DNA from: Skermania sp. ID1734 | GTDB taxonomy: Bacteria > Actinomycetota > Actinomycetes > Mycobacteriales > Mycobacteriaceae | Direction: 5' to 3' | Assembly: GCF_007489285.1 (NCBI RefSeq) | Contig: NZ_VLIY01000001.1 | Location: 1-64,000 of the forward strand | DNA: 64,000 nt | Shown here: positions 46,098 to 55,789 of the stretch, piece after piece | How the letters are laid out: each line of letters starts with the position of its first letter | How positions within the stretch are numbered: the stretch's first letter is position 1 | The notes under the pieces: generated by a model | Told to the model about the DNA's origin: nothing | Database searches by the model: none | Seen by the model: only the letters and a program-made list of their open reading frames with translations | Translations under genes and position numbers: made by a program

Positions 46098-48130
46098 TCA
46101 CACCAAAACAAAATTGCACTCAATTGATACCTCGGAAATAATGGTAGAAATCTCGTTCAACAGTCGATTGTCACCGCTGATCGATGTGGGCTCGGGGATT
46201 GGCGCGCCGCGGCGATAGACCTTGGCGACGATCGTGCGCGCTCTCTCCGCCGTTGATCCGGGGCCGCGCTTTTCGTATGCTTCACCCCACCCGTTGCGAC
46301 CTTCGTCCCTTATTCGTCGTTCAACGACCGGGTGAAGGCGTCGCGTGACAGCATTGAGTATCTCATCGATCCGCGCGGCAGCCACCTCGTAGGAGGGTTC
46401 GCCGCCCTTCCATGACTCAGGGTTTTGAAGAACTAGGTACAATTGTGTTTGTAGTTCATTTCTAAGACTGCTTACCGGCTTGAGATCGCCGTATTCGTCC
46501 TGCCAACCTTCAGCGTTCGGCTTAACGCCTTGATCCGCGTCCAGCGCACCGGTGGATATTGTGGAAGCGGCTCCAGACCGAAACAGCTTTTCCATTTTCT
46601 ATGGAATTCTTCGGCGGCGAGTTTAATAGCGACTTCAAGATTGGAGCGCTTGTACGTTGGGACACCATCCAATCCCTCGCAGCTTTCACCCCATCTGCTC
46701 AACTCATCAAGCAGCGAACTAAACTGACCGATCGTGCGAATATCTAACTTTCGACCATTGGATCGCAGCACTTTGTCGATACCCCCGACAAAATACCGAT
46801 GTTCTCGCATCTGGTCATCCAATGCACGCCTTGCCGAATTACCGAGTTCAGCGCCGATTGAATCCAGTACATTTTCTACCGATGCCCATACATGATTCTC
46901 GCTGTCACGAACCGTACGTAAGTTAGCACCCCTAACCTGGTCGAAATGGGTGAATACAACATGTAATTTACTGACATTTCCAGAAATTGCCATTTCTTTG
47001 AGTGCCGCCACAGGTGCCGCCTGCATCGGTTGCTTCGCATTGTCGACCAGTAGGACCCTGTCGACCTCATCGAGCAGCCGAGCAGTTGACGTCGAAAGAC
47101 TTCCGATCGAGGACGGCGTGTGTCCCAGTCCTTCACCGTCGATTAGTACGAGGCGCAACGACTCCGGATACCAGTCCGATTTAAAGGGGCCGCCCACCCG
47201 GATGCCGTTCACGAGCGGGGTCAACAGCCTGCCAAAGAGTAGAGCGTGGTTGCTGGAGAAGCGAGTAACCTTCTGTAAGAAATCGGCCCGATCCTTGGTC
47301 TCCCAGAACCAGGTGATAGGCCATCCATCGTCACCGCGACGAATGTAGCCGACCGGAATTGAATCGAATCGCTTCTCTAGCTGAGCGATCAAGATCTCGA
47401 TGATGTTTTCGAAGTCATTATGCTCGCGAACGTAACTATCAAGATTTTCTTCGATATAGTCGTCCAGCTCTGCTGGATCATCGCTGAATCCTACGAAGTG
47501 AGCCCGCATTTCCTTTTCGCAGTCAGCCGAAATAGATCGCAATGATCGAACTGCGCTAGATACGACATTCATTGACTCGCGGATATCTACAAACCCGTAG
47601 TCATCGGGATCTATTTCTTCCTCATCTTCGATGTCATCATCGAGCAAGTCGTCGTCGTCTGTCGCGGGCGGACGCCCTAAGACATACGAGAACCGGAAGC
47701 GCTGATTTACATGGTCCAGAAGTCGGCGCGTAAGGTCGTTGTCATCCCTGCCACTTACAGCAGCGAGCGCGGCGGCACACGCATTCTCACGCAGCAACTC
47801 TGCGACTTCGTCGCGTGGAATAAATGTCACCACGGAGGAGAATGCGTCGTTATCTGTCGTGATAATCTCGGTGTCCGCGACTGTTGTTTTCGCGGTGGAT
47901 GTAGAAGGAAACCTTTCCGTTTTCGGCTTGGTGCCGAGAAGTTGACGCACTACCGTCGTCTTGCCGGCACCCGTCGTCCCGAGGAGCAACACTGTTTGGT
48001 ATCCGTCGTCGCGCGTGGGCAGCGGCAACAGTACGTCGCGAAATTGACTGAAGCTTGACAAGCTTTCGGGTTCACCATTTCGCAATACCTCGTGCGAAAC
48101 TCGAACGTCAGTGTCGGTGTCAAGACTCAC
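46098..48130 (-). pseudogene. Large P-loop GTPase-like protein, apparently frameshifted
   Basis: The 5' frame (GTG 48130 to stop 46472) encodes 552 aa with TVLLLGTTGAGKTTVVRQLLG (G1, ~43-63), RLVLIDGEGLGHT (G3-like, ~327-339) and VVFTHFDQV (G4-like, ~388). An acidic insertion sits at ~155-175. Near 46507-46520 the sense passes to another frame: WTRIKALS is in the first frame and EGWQDEYGDLKPVSSLRNEL in the second, which continues open to 46098. The second frame alone adds ~135 residues that read as the natural C-terminus. This suggests a one-base loss, a sequencing error or, less likely, recoding. The protein looks like a dynamin- or septin-type ATP/GTPase found in defence islands. GGAG precedes the GTG start. 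Confidence 0.65.
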
Positions 48131-48649
48131 TCTTGCTCCATACTCGTCGCGAGCTGGGATCAGCCCTAACTGTCAAATACCAGTTGGAGAGTGGCCGACT
48201 GCGCTGTAGCACCACAACCTGGCGACCCCCATGTCCAGGCGACCGGCAGTCCATCGAGCAACTACCACCTGGTCGACTGACCAGAACTATCCGCACGATA
48301 CCGGCACGGCTCCTGACTGGGAAGGCTATGACGAGACTCCCAAAACGTGTCGGCGAAACGCGTGCGCGCCGGACCACCGTCCCGCGCGCAGAGTTGCATA
48401 CTCACGCCACATGCTTCGGTTTGGCTACAGTCTGCCGAAATACGCCACGTGTCTGCGTGCTCCCCTAATGTGTTTAGCCGAGGACACGCCTAATGTGTTT
48501 AGCCGAGGACACGACAGCCCGGCTGAGACCACCGACGCTGGCTGGCGCCGCAGCGGCGACTTACATCCGGCTTAGGCGTCCGGTCAGTAACACCGCCGGA
48601 ACATCGTGCAATTTATTGTTGGAAGGCTTTCTCATCGGCGGGGGGATTC
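48131..48649. promoter_or_regulatory. Divergent intergenic region with tandem repeat
   Basis: This 519-bp region lies between the GTPase-like gene (minus) and the 2001-aa gene (plus). It holds two head-to-tail copies of a 25-bp sequence (48464-48513) and no convincing reading frame. Promoters for both genes should lie here. It is less GC-rich near the GTG at 48650, which is preceded by GGCGGGGGGATTC. Confidence 0.4.
48464..48513. repeat. Two perfect tandem copies of a 25-bp unit
   Basis: Copies at 48464-48488 and 48489-48513 are identical; each begins CCTAATGTGTTTAGCCG and ends GGACACG. Possibilities are a regulator-binding direct repeat, or remnants of the end of an insertion sequence. There are no spacers, so it is not a CRISPR. 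Confidence 0.8.
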
Positions 48650-51600
48650 GTGGCAAGCAACACCGCGTGGCAGCTCTTCACTGCTGCGGAAGACGGCATC
48701 CGGATCGAGCTCCTCGCGCAGCGCGCCGTCAACCTGGCCCTGGCGCACAACAGAGTCCCGTTGATCGAGCGCCTGACCGTCACCAACACCTCGGACAGAT
48801 CTGCGGTCGACACGACGGTGTCTGTCGAACTGCGGGCCGGGACCGAGGAATTGGCGCCATGCTGGCGAGAAACCTACGACGGCGAGCTTGCAGCCGGCGA
48901 ATCGGCGAGCTGGTCCAATCTGCAGACCGTTCTTCCCGACCTGAGTTTGCTGAGCGCGCTTAACGAAAGCAGGCCGGCGAACATCGTCGTCACCGTTACG
49001 CGCCTCTGGGGACAGGCGGTCCGCCTAGTCGTTCCGATAGAAATCCTCGCCCATAACGAATGGTTCAACGCTCCTGTTTTCTATGACTCGTTGGCGGCCT
49101 TTGTCCAGCCCAATACCCGCGCGGTACAGGGAGTTCTGGCGACCGCATCAGACTTACTACGCACACAAACTGGCGACTCGTCGATTGGCGGTTATCAGTC
49201 CGGTCCGGAGCGCGCCGCCTACATCGCCGCAGCAATATATGAGTCGCTCCGCACGCACGACATCCGATACGTTTCCCCTCCACCGTCGTTCGAAGACACC
49301 GGTCAGAAGGTTCGCACCACCGCTGAGGTCCTCGACAGCCGCCTCGGAACCTGCATCGACCTATCAGTCACCTACGCAGCGTGCCTGGAGGCGGCCGGTT
49401 TACGTCCGTTGGTCTGGCTCACCAAGACTCACGCGTTCGCGGGATTCATGCGTGAAGATGCAGCCCTGCTGCACACATCGATGACCGAGCCGAATTCATT
49501 GATCAACCTTGTCGAGTCCAAGAGCGCAATACCGGTCGAGGCGATCTACTACGAAACAGACAGCGCCGGCACATTTTCCGCGGCCGTAGCGACAGGTGCT
49601 CGCCATATGCTCGAACCCGAGAACCTTCGCGCGGTGATCGATATATCCGCCGCGCGACGCGACGGCGTTCGCCCGCTTCCCACTACGGACGACGCCGAAA
49701 TAGCAAGCAGTGGTAGTGAAGGCGTGCCCGCTCAAATCACCGCTGACCGACTTGCGGTGCCCACGTTTCTGACAGCTGCCGCGTCCGACGATGCCGTACT
49801 CGACAACAGCGACAACGCACCGCTCCGAGTTCGCAAGTGGAAGCGTGCACTCCTCGACCTGAGCACCCGCAACCGGCTTCTGAATCTCCGGGAATCCGCC
49901 CAGGTCATTGAACTGCTAGTGCCTCCGGATGGCTTGAGCCATCTCGACAACTTGATCCACGCAGAGAAGTCGATCAGCATCGCTGCTGTCGACGATGTCG
50001 GGTCCTTACACGCGCTGCAAGGAGCAAGGTCAGCGCGCGATATCGATGGTGTCTCCCTGCTCAACTACCTCATCAAAGACCACACGATGTTCGCCTCGGT
50101 CAGCGAAGAGCGGTACCCAACGCGACTAAAAGGCCTGCAGCGCACAGCACGGACACTATTTGAAGAGACCGGCAGCTCCAACTTGTATCTGACGCTGGGC
50201 GCGTTGATTCACCGCACGTCTACAGGTCGTGACGCCCGGGCACCGCTGTTTCTCTTACCGATACGAATTGTCGGTGGTACTGGCCGGAGCAGGTTTCAAA
50301 TCTTGGTAGACACGGCGACCGTTGCGACGCCGAACTACTGCCTAGTGGAGTGGCTACGCGTCAAGCACAACGTGTCCGTCCCTGAGTTGGAGTCACCGCC
50401 ACTCGATGAGTCGGGTATCGACATCGAGAGCGCACTGCGCGGGATCCGAAAGGCGTTGCTGGCCAGTTCTCTCGATTTTCGGATCGACGAGATCGCAACT
50501 ATTGCTATCTGCCAGTTCAGCACCTTTGGAATGTGGCAGGACCTGCACCAGCATTGGGATGTGCTGAGCCAGAATCCACTCGTTGAGCACCTGACATTCC
50601 GCCCGGGCGAGAGCTTTATCGACCCGCAGATGCAGGCGGCCGAGAGCCTCGACGAAATCGAAGTTCAAGAATCTGAAGTGGTTGTACCAATCAGTGCGGA
50701 CGGTTCGCAGTTGCGCGCGGTGGCACTTGCTGCGGCCGGGCACACCTTTGTCCTCGAAGGACCTCCAGGAACCGGTAAATCACAGACGATCACAAATCTG
50801 ATCGCCTACGCGCTCAAGCAACGCAAAACAGTGCTCTTTGTGGCGGAAAAGCAGGCCGCACTCGAAGTGGTCAAACGTCGCCTCTCAAAGATCGGGCTTG
50901 CCAACTTCACGCTCGATTTGCACGGTAAGAATCAGACCCCAAGCGAGATTCGGGCGCAGCTCAAAGAGGCCATGGACCACCAGGCCCGCTATGCGGCCTA
51001 TGCCTGGGAGACGAAGCTTGCGGACTATAAATCTCGGTACGCTGCGCTGGAAACATATCCCGAAAAGATCCATTCGAAGAACCCACTTGGATTTTCGTTG
51101 TGGGCGGCCGCGGCAGCGCTCACGGACGATGACCGCTTGCAAGCACCTGTACCGCCGTCCTACGTAAAGGCGCCCGCGATTCCGCCTGATCAAATCCGCG
51201 AATCGCTACGCCAATTCGGCCGTGTCGCAAAATCTTTAGACCTGCGACCAGACAGCCCGTGGCTGATCGTCGGACGCGTGAACGTAACCGATGCGCCAGG
51301 CCTGGTCACGGCATGCAGGGCGCTGAGCAACGCGGTCGCCGCCGTATCATCGGACCGACAGGCGATCGCAATCGTCCATGAGTTGAGGACGCCAGAGCAA
51401 GTCGATGCGATGCTTGTTCAAGCCAAGCGGGAAGCCAACTGGCCAGTTATTGAAGCAGGGACGTTGCGCCACTTCGAATCAGCGCGCTGGCAAACCGATT
51501 TCGAGACTCTCGGCGCAGAAGTACGACAGCTACGTGATCACTGCCGGTCGCTCTATTCCGTATTCAATTCCCACTTCATAACTTACGGCAATAGTGACGC

Positions 51601-54600
51601 GCTGGTGCAGGAGGCGATCGCAGCCTCGCACGGACTGATCGGCAAAAAGAAGCGCAGTGAACGATTTTCGAGCCAGTTGGCGCCTGCCTTGCTTCCGGGA
51701 GTAAGTCTCACTCCCGAGGAAGCTCTACCGCTCTTACGCTCGATACCCGGAGCGAGAGCTCAGGCCATCCATGTCAAGCACCGAATGGCGCAACTGTTCG
51801 GCCCGTTCGCGTCGCCCATGTGGGATCCGCTGGCGCCTAATTCCATGCAGTTACTCGAGCCGGCACTTGACTACATAAATGCGACGGCAAAATTCACAAT
51901 AACGCACGTGTCCGAGTGGGCGACGCTTCGTAGGCATGGCCCCATTACGGCACCTGCAGGCAACGCCCTTGCGGGTCTGACCACCGCGTGGCGTGCGTGG
52001 CTTGGAGCTCTACAAACCGATGAGGATCAGCTTCCACACTGGCAGCGCGGTGCGCATTGGTTCGATGCCTGCCTCCGCGACCTGCCGGCGTGGACAGACG
52101 ATGCCGATCGGACGGGGATGGAGACAGCATTGCGCTGGTCGAGCGCAATGAACTACCTGAGCACTCTCCGCTCAGCCGGATTGACCGAATTTGCGTACGG
52201 GCTCATGTCCGGAAGTATTTCCGCCGCCGATGGGGAGACCGCGTTTCTTCGCGGCATCGCGGCCGCCTCCGTCGAGGAGCGCCGAAGAGCTAACGCCCTG
52301 GACTCGTTCGATGCCGAACTCCGGATCGGAGAGATCGACGACTTTGTCTCCGCTGCGGAGACATTGCGGACCGAGCAACACGCCGCTCTTCCGGCACAGC
52401 TCTTGGCGCGCCGAACCTTCCGTCCTGGCGCGTTCAAAGGCAAGTCCGGCACGCTACGTCGACTGCTGGAGGCTAAGCGCGGTGGTCTGACCTTTCGCAA
52501 TCTCATGGAGCAATATGCCGACGAGATTCTCGAAGCCACACCGTGCTTCTTTGTCAGCCCATCGTCGCTGGCTCAGTTCGTGCCGCCAGGATCCGCGCAG
52601 TTCGATCTTGTCGTGTTTGACGAGGCCTCACAGATCACTGTTGCGCAGGCGATCGGTGCCATTGGACGGGGCCGATCGACCGTTATCGTCGGCGATTCCC
52701 AGCAAATGCCGCCGACGGCTATCGGCCAGGTGTCTCTATCCGACGACAGTGACGACGATGAATCGACCGAAGTCGTTCCTGAGGACCTCGATAGCATCCT
52801 CACTGAATGTGTCGAGTCGCAGGTTCCGAGGATCTGGCTCTCCTGGCATTACCGCAGCCAGGATGAGGCGTTGATCGCTTTCTCCAACCATCACTACTAC
52901 GAAAACCGGCTAGCCAGTCTACCTTCACCCGGCGGTGACCCCAACGTTGGGATCGAGTGGCATCGAGTCAACGGGCATTTCAATCGTGAAGACCGCCGGC
53001 GCGACTACCGCACGAACCGCGTCGAGGCAGAAGCCATCGTTGCCGAAATTGAACGTCGAGTTGCGGATCCGGTATTGCGGTCGGAGAGCATCGGAGTGGT
53101 GACTTTCAATCAACCGCAGCAAGAACTGATTCTCAATCTCCTCGAAAGTGCCGGCAACACAAAAGTTTCCGATCTGCTCCGTCCGGATGCCGAGAACGGC
53201 ATCTTCGTAAAGAACCTTGAGAACGTACAAGGCGATGAACGCGATGTTGCCTTGTTCAGCACCGCCTTCTCGAAGCGGCCAGCTGATCCCAAGTTGCCAC
53301 TTAACTTCGGGCCACTCACCCGAACCGGCGGCGAAAAGCGTCTCAACGTCGCTGTCACACGGGCTCGGCGCAAGGTTGTCGTTTACTCGTCGTTCGACCC
53401 TGCGGACATCGATCTCACCCGCACCCGGTCGATCGGTATGGCGCACTTGCGAACATATCTAGAGGCGGCACAGCGAGGTGGCCTCACACATGAGGCGTCG
53501 AGTAAACAGCCGGAGCCCGACGGTATTCACGAGGCGATCGCACGAGCTCTCCAGCGGCGCGGATATGAAGTAGCAAGGGACTATGGACTTTCCGACTTCG
53601 TCGTCGACATCGCCGTCAAGAGGCCGGAATCGTCCCGCTGGCAGGTCGCCGTCATGACGGATGGCCCGCGCTGGGGCGAGCGTCCGACCGTCGCCGACCG
53701 CGATCTGACGCCACACTTACTGGAACCACTTATGAAGTGGGCCAGCGTTGTTCGAGTTTGGCTGCCGGGCTGGCTCGACCATTCTGATCGGGTACTTGAC
53801 CGAATCGACGAAGCTGTGCAACAAGCTGAGGCAAGGGAACACCAGCTCGCCGCAGAGCGTGCAGCGAGTGCTGCTGAGACGCAGAAAGAACAAGAATACG
53901 AAACCCCTGACACCAACGACGCTGACCCTCGCACACCGGCGCTGACCATCAGCGAGGCGGTCCCCGATGCACAGGCTGATGACTATTCACAGCTCCTGAC
54001 GCCGGAACCTGAACACGTGCTCGTTCGCGATGTCGCGACAGCAAGCGTCGAACGACTCGAAGGTACTGCGGTGCAGCCGCAACGAGACTGGCATGGTCGA
54101 GGCACGCCATTCCAGGAAGCGCCCTCGGATCTCCTCGGTGCACGCGACGATCTGGACCGTATCAATTCGCGCCTCGTGCGTCGCCAGATCGAGGAGGGCA
54201 TACGGCAGGCGATCGAGGCCGAAGGTCCGATTGCAGTAGATCGGCTGGCCAGATCTGTCGTTCGCCGTTTCGGTTGGAACCGCGCGAGCGATAGCCGGCA
54301 GGCGTTTGTACGCACACTCATTCCAAGTGAGTTGATTCGGCGCGGAGAGTTCGGCGATTTCGTGTGGCCGTCAGAACTGGATCCAGCTGACTGGAGAGGC
54401 TTTCGGACGACGCCAGAAGGAATCGTCCGACCGCTCCACGAGATCGCCCCGGAAGAGATCATCAACGCGATGTCCCATGTTTGTCGTCGCGGACTGGAGG
54501 ATCGCGAGGCCGTGATGCGTGAAACCTTGGCGGTATTCAACCAAAAGCGCCTCACAGCGCCAACGAAAGATCGACTCGACCGATGTATAGACCGCGCGCT

Positions 54601-54655
54601 ACAGACTGGCCGCCTCGTGTGGTCACAGGGTGTATACGTCGGCGGGCATGGTTAG
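48650..54655 (+). CDS. DUF4011-helicase-Vsr-DUF3320 defence protein (Hhe-like), 2001 aa
   Basis: Domain order: beta-rich N-terminus (~1-130); transglutaminase-like part with LGTCIDLSVTYAACLEAAGL (Cys ~234) and KTHAFAGF (His ~261); DUF4011 around LLDLSTRNRLLNLRES (~400); SF1 helicase with LEGPPGTGKSQTITNLI (~702), VVFDEASQITVAQAIG (~1321), GDSQQMPP and LNVAVTRARRKVVVYSS (~1564); Vsr/DUF559-like nuclease region (DGIHEAIARALQRRGYEVARD onward, ~1623-1725); C-terminal DUF3320 (VDRLARSVVRRFGW, ~1863). This is the layout of the single-gene Hhe defence type. The GTG at 48650 is the start. The region after ~1740 (TPDTNDADPRTPAL) is a disordered linker. Confidence 0.82.
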   Translation: MASNTAWQLFTAAEDGIRIELLAQRAVNLALAHNRVPLIERLTVTNTSDRSAVDTTVSVELRAGTEELAPCWRETYDGELAAGESASWSNLQTVLPDLSLLSALNESRPANIVVTVTRLWGQAVRLVVPIEILAHNEWFNAPVFYDSLAAFVQPNTRAVQGVLATASDLLRTQTGDSSIGGYQSGPERAAYIAAAIYESLRTHDIRYVSPPPSFEDTGQKVRTTAEVLDSRLGTCIDLSVTYAACLEAAGLRPLVWLTKTHAFAGFMREDAALLHTSMTEPNSLINLVESKSAIPVEAIYYETDSAGTFSAAVATGARHMLEPENLRAVIDISAARRDGVRPLPTTDDAEIASSGSEGVPAQITADRLAVPTFLTAAASDDAVLDNSDNAPLRVRKWKRALLDLSTRNRLLNLRESAQVIELLVPPDGLSHLDNLIHAEKSISIAAVDDVGSLHALQGARSARDIDGVSLLNYLIKDHTMFASVSEERYPTRLKGLQRTARTLFEETGSSNLYLTLGALIHRTSTGRDARAPLFLLPIRIVGGTGRSRFQILVDTATVATPNYCLVEWLRVKHNVSVPELESPPLDESGIDIESALRGIRKALLASSLDFRIDEIATIAICQFSTFGMWQDLHQHWDVLSQNPLVEHLTFRPGESFIDPQMQAAESLDEIEVQESEVVVPISADGSQLRAVALAAAGHTFVLEGPPGTGKSQTITNLIAYALKQRKTVLFVAEKQAALEVVKRRLSKIGLANFTLDLHGKNQTPSEIRAQLKEAMDHQARYAAYAWETKLADYKSRYAALETYPEKIHSKNPLGFSLWAAAAALTDDDRLQAPVPPSYVKAPAIPPDQIRESLRQFGRVAKSLDLRPDSPWLIVGRVNVTDAPGLVTACRALSNAVAAVSSDRQAIAIVHELRTPEQVDAMLVQAKREANWPVIEAGTLRHFESARWQTDFETLGAEVRQLRDHCRSLYSVFNSHFITYGNSDALVQEAIAASHGLIGKKKRSERFSSQLAPALLPGVSLTPEEALPLLRSIPGARAQAIHVKHRMAQLFGPFASPMWDPLAPNSMQLLEPALDYINATAKFTITHVSEWATLRRHGPITAPAGNALAGLTTAWRAWLGALQTDEDQLPHWQRGAHWFDACLRDLPAWTDDADRTGMETALRWSSAMNYLSTLRSAGLTEFAYGLMSGSISAADGETAFLRGIAAASVEERRRANALDSFDAELRIGEIDDFVSAAETLRTEQHAALPAQLLARRTFRPGAFKGKSGTLRRLLEAKRGGLTFRNLMEQYADEILEATPCFFVSPSSLAQFVPPGSAQFDLVVFDEASQITVAQAIGAIGRGRSTVIVGDSQQMPPTAIGQVSLSDDSDDDESTEVVPEDLDSILTECVESQVPRIWLSWHYRSQDEALIAFSNHHYYENRLASLPSPGGDPNVGIEWHRVNGHFNREDRRRDYRTNRVEAEAIVAEIERRVADPVLRSESIGVVTFNQPQQELILNLLESAGNTKVSDLLRPDAENGIFVKNLENVQGDERDVALFSTAFSKRPADPKLPLNFGPLTRTGGEKRLNVAVTRARRKVVVYSSFDPADIDLTRTRSIGMAHLRTYLEAAQRGGLTHEASSKQPEPDGIHEAIARALQRRGYEVARDYGLSDFVVDIAVKRPESSRWQVAVMTDGPRWGERPTVADRDLTPHLLEPLMKWASVVRVWLPGWLDHSDRVLDRIDEAVQQAEAREHQLAAERAASAAETQKEQEYETPDTNDADPRTPALTISEAVPDAQADDYSQLLTPEPEHVLVRDVATASVERLEGTAVQPQRDWHGRGTPFQEAPSDLLGARDDLDRINSRLVRRQIEEGIRQAIEAEGPIAVDRLARSVVRRFGWNRASDSRQAFVRTLIPSELIRRGEFGDFVWPSELDPADWRGFRTTPEGIVRPLHEIAPEEIINAMSHVCRRGLEDREAVMRETLAVFNQKRLTAPTKDRLDRCIDRALQTGRLVWSQGVYVGGHG

Positions 54656-54712
54656 CGGGAGTTCTGAAGTCCTCGCCTCTGCGGACGCGTTTGGTTCATG
54701 AAAGGAAGCGCC

Positions 54713-55105
54713 ATGCCAACTCCAGCCGAGCTGGTAGCCCGCCGCTTCATCGAAGCATTCGCCACACCCGATCTCGACACGATGCGGGAACTGCTGGACC
54801 CGGTGGCTCAGTGTGCCATCACGAACCCTGAAGGCGGCGTGGACGTCGTACTCGGTACGGAATACATCAGCCGCGTCGCGGCGATGGACGTGCCGTCTGC
54901 CAATCTCCGTCTCGATATCACTCAACTGACGCCGATCGAGCCGGGGCGGGTGATGGCGATGGTCGAGGTACACGCCGAGCGCGGCGAGCGAAAGTTGCAC
55001 AACCACGCGGCGCACTTGATCGACGTCGTCGACGGACGCATCACGCGAATATGGATGGTTGAGGCACTGCCTGCGGAAAGCGCAGCGTTCTGGTCACGCA
55101 GCTGA
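54713..55105 (+). CDS. SnoaL/NTF2-like family protein
   Basis: A 130-aa single-domain protein with the NTF2-like cone fold: an N-terminal helix pair (ELVARRFIEAFATPDLDTMRELLDP) followed by strands, with VMAMVEVHAERGERKLHNHAAHLIDVVDGRITRIWMVEA as the central sheet. Such proteins are polyketide-cyclase-like enzymes or ligand-binding proteins; the substrate cannot be predicted. The ATG at 54713 is favoured because AAAGGAAG lies just upstream; another in-frame ATG is at 54698. It starts 57 bp after the Hhe-like gene and converges with the next gene. Confidence 0.72.
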   Translation: MPTPAELVARRFIEAFATPDLDTMRELLDPVAQCAITNPEGGVDVVLGTEYISRVAAMDVPSANLRLDITQLTPIEPGRVMAMVEVHAERGERKLHNHAAHLIDVVDGRITRIWMVEALPAESAAFWSRS

Positions 55106-55109
55106 CCAC

Positions 55110-55751
55110 TCAGCGCGTGAACGTCACGTGCGTAACCCCGCTCGGCGTGGTCACCGACTCGACGGAAAACCGCTGCTCCAGCCCCTCGAGGCCATCCCAC
55201 AACCGCACCCCGCGCCCCAGCACGATCGGCACAACGACGACGTGCAGATGATCGATCAGGTCGGCCGCAAGGAACTCCCGGACAGTGCTCGGACCCCCGC
55301 CGATGCGCACGTCCAACCCGCCGGCCGCCTCCCGCGCCTGCTCCAGCGCCTCCTGCGGCGAGGCGTCGATGAAGTGAAACGTGGTGCCGCCCTTCATCTC
55401 GACTGAGGACCGCGGGTGATGAGTCAACACGAACACCGGCGTGTGGAACGGCGGATTATCACCCCACCAGCCGGCCCAGTCGTGATCCTCCCACGGCCCA
55501 CGCTGCGGGCCGAACTTGTTGCGGCCCATAATCTCCGCACCGATTCCGGGACCCCAGTTCGAGGCCAGCGCATTGTCGACGCCAGTGCCGCCACCCCCTT
55601 CTTCGTGCATGTCGCGAAACGTGCGTGTGTGAAAGAACCACTCCATCAGCCGCCCACCAGCGTGGCCGAAGGGCGCGTCGAGTGATTGGCCCTCCCCCGT
55701 GCTGAAACCGTCCAGCGACACGGCAAAGTTGTGCACCCGAACCTGCGACAT
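55110..55751 (-). CDS. Dihydrofolate-reductase-like (RibD C-terminal) family protein
   Basis: A 213-aa protein of the RibD_C/DHFR-like fold. It begins VRVHNFAVSLDGFSTGEGQSLD, has MGRNKFGPQRGPW (~80), VFVLTHHPRSSVEMKGGTTFHFID, a glycine-rich NADPH-binding loop IGGGPSTVREFLAADLIDHLHVVVVPIVLGRG (~148-180) and an end with VTHVTFTR. It is likely an NAD(P)H-dependent reductase of unknown substrate rather than true RibD or DHFR. The ATG at 55751 follows GGAGGCTCCT; the in-frame ATG ten codons upstream lacks such a site. Confidence 0.82.
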   Translation of the reverse strand: MSQVRVHNFAVSLDGFSTGEGQSLDAPFGHAGGRLMEWFFHTRTFRDMHEEGGGGTGVDNALASNWGPGIGAEIMGRNKFGPQRGPWEDHDWAGWWGDNPPFHTPVFVLTHHPRSSVEMKGGTTFHFIDASPQEALEQAREAAGGLDVRIGGGPSTVREFLAADLIDHLHVVVVPIVLGRGVRLWDGLEGLEQRFSVESVTTPSGVTHVTFTR

Positions 55752-55789
55752 AGGAGCCTCCGACCCACGAATCGTTTGCACCTCGCAGG

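Noticed and set aside
48464-48513. Minimal CRISPR array
   Set aside because: Two directly adjacent repeats without spacers and no cas genes nearby.
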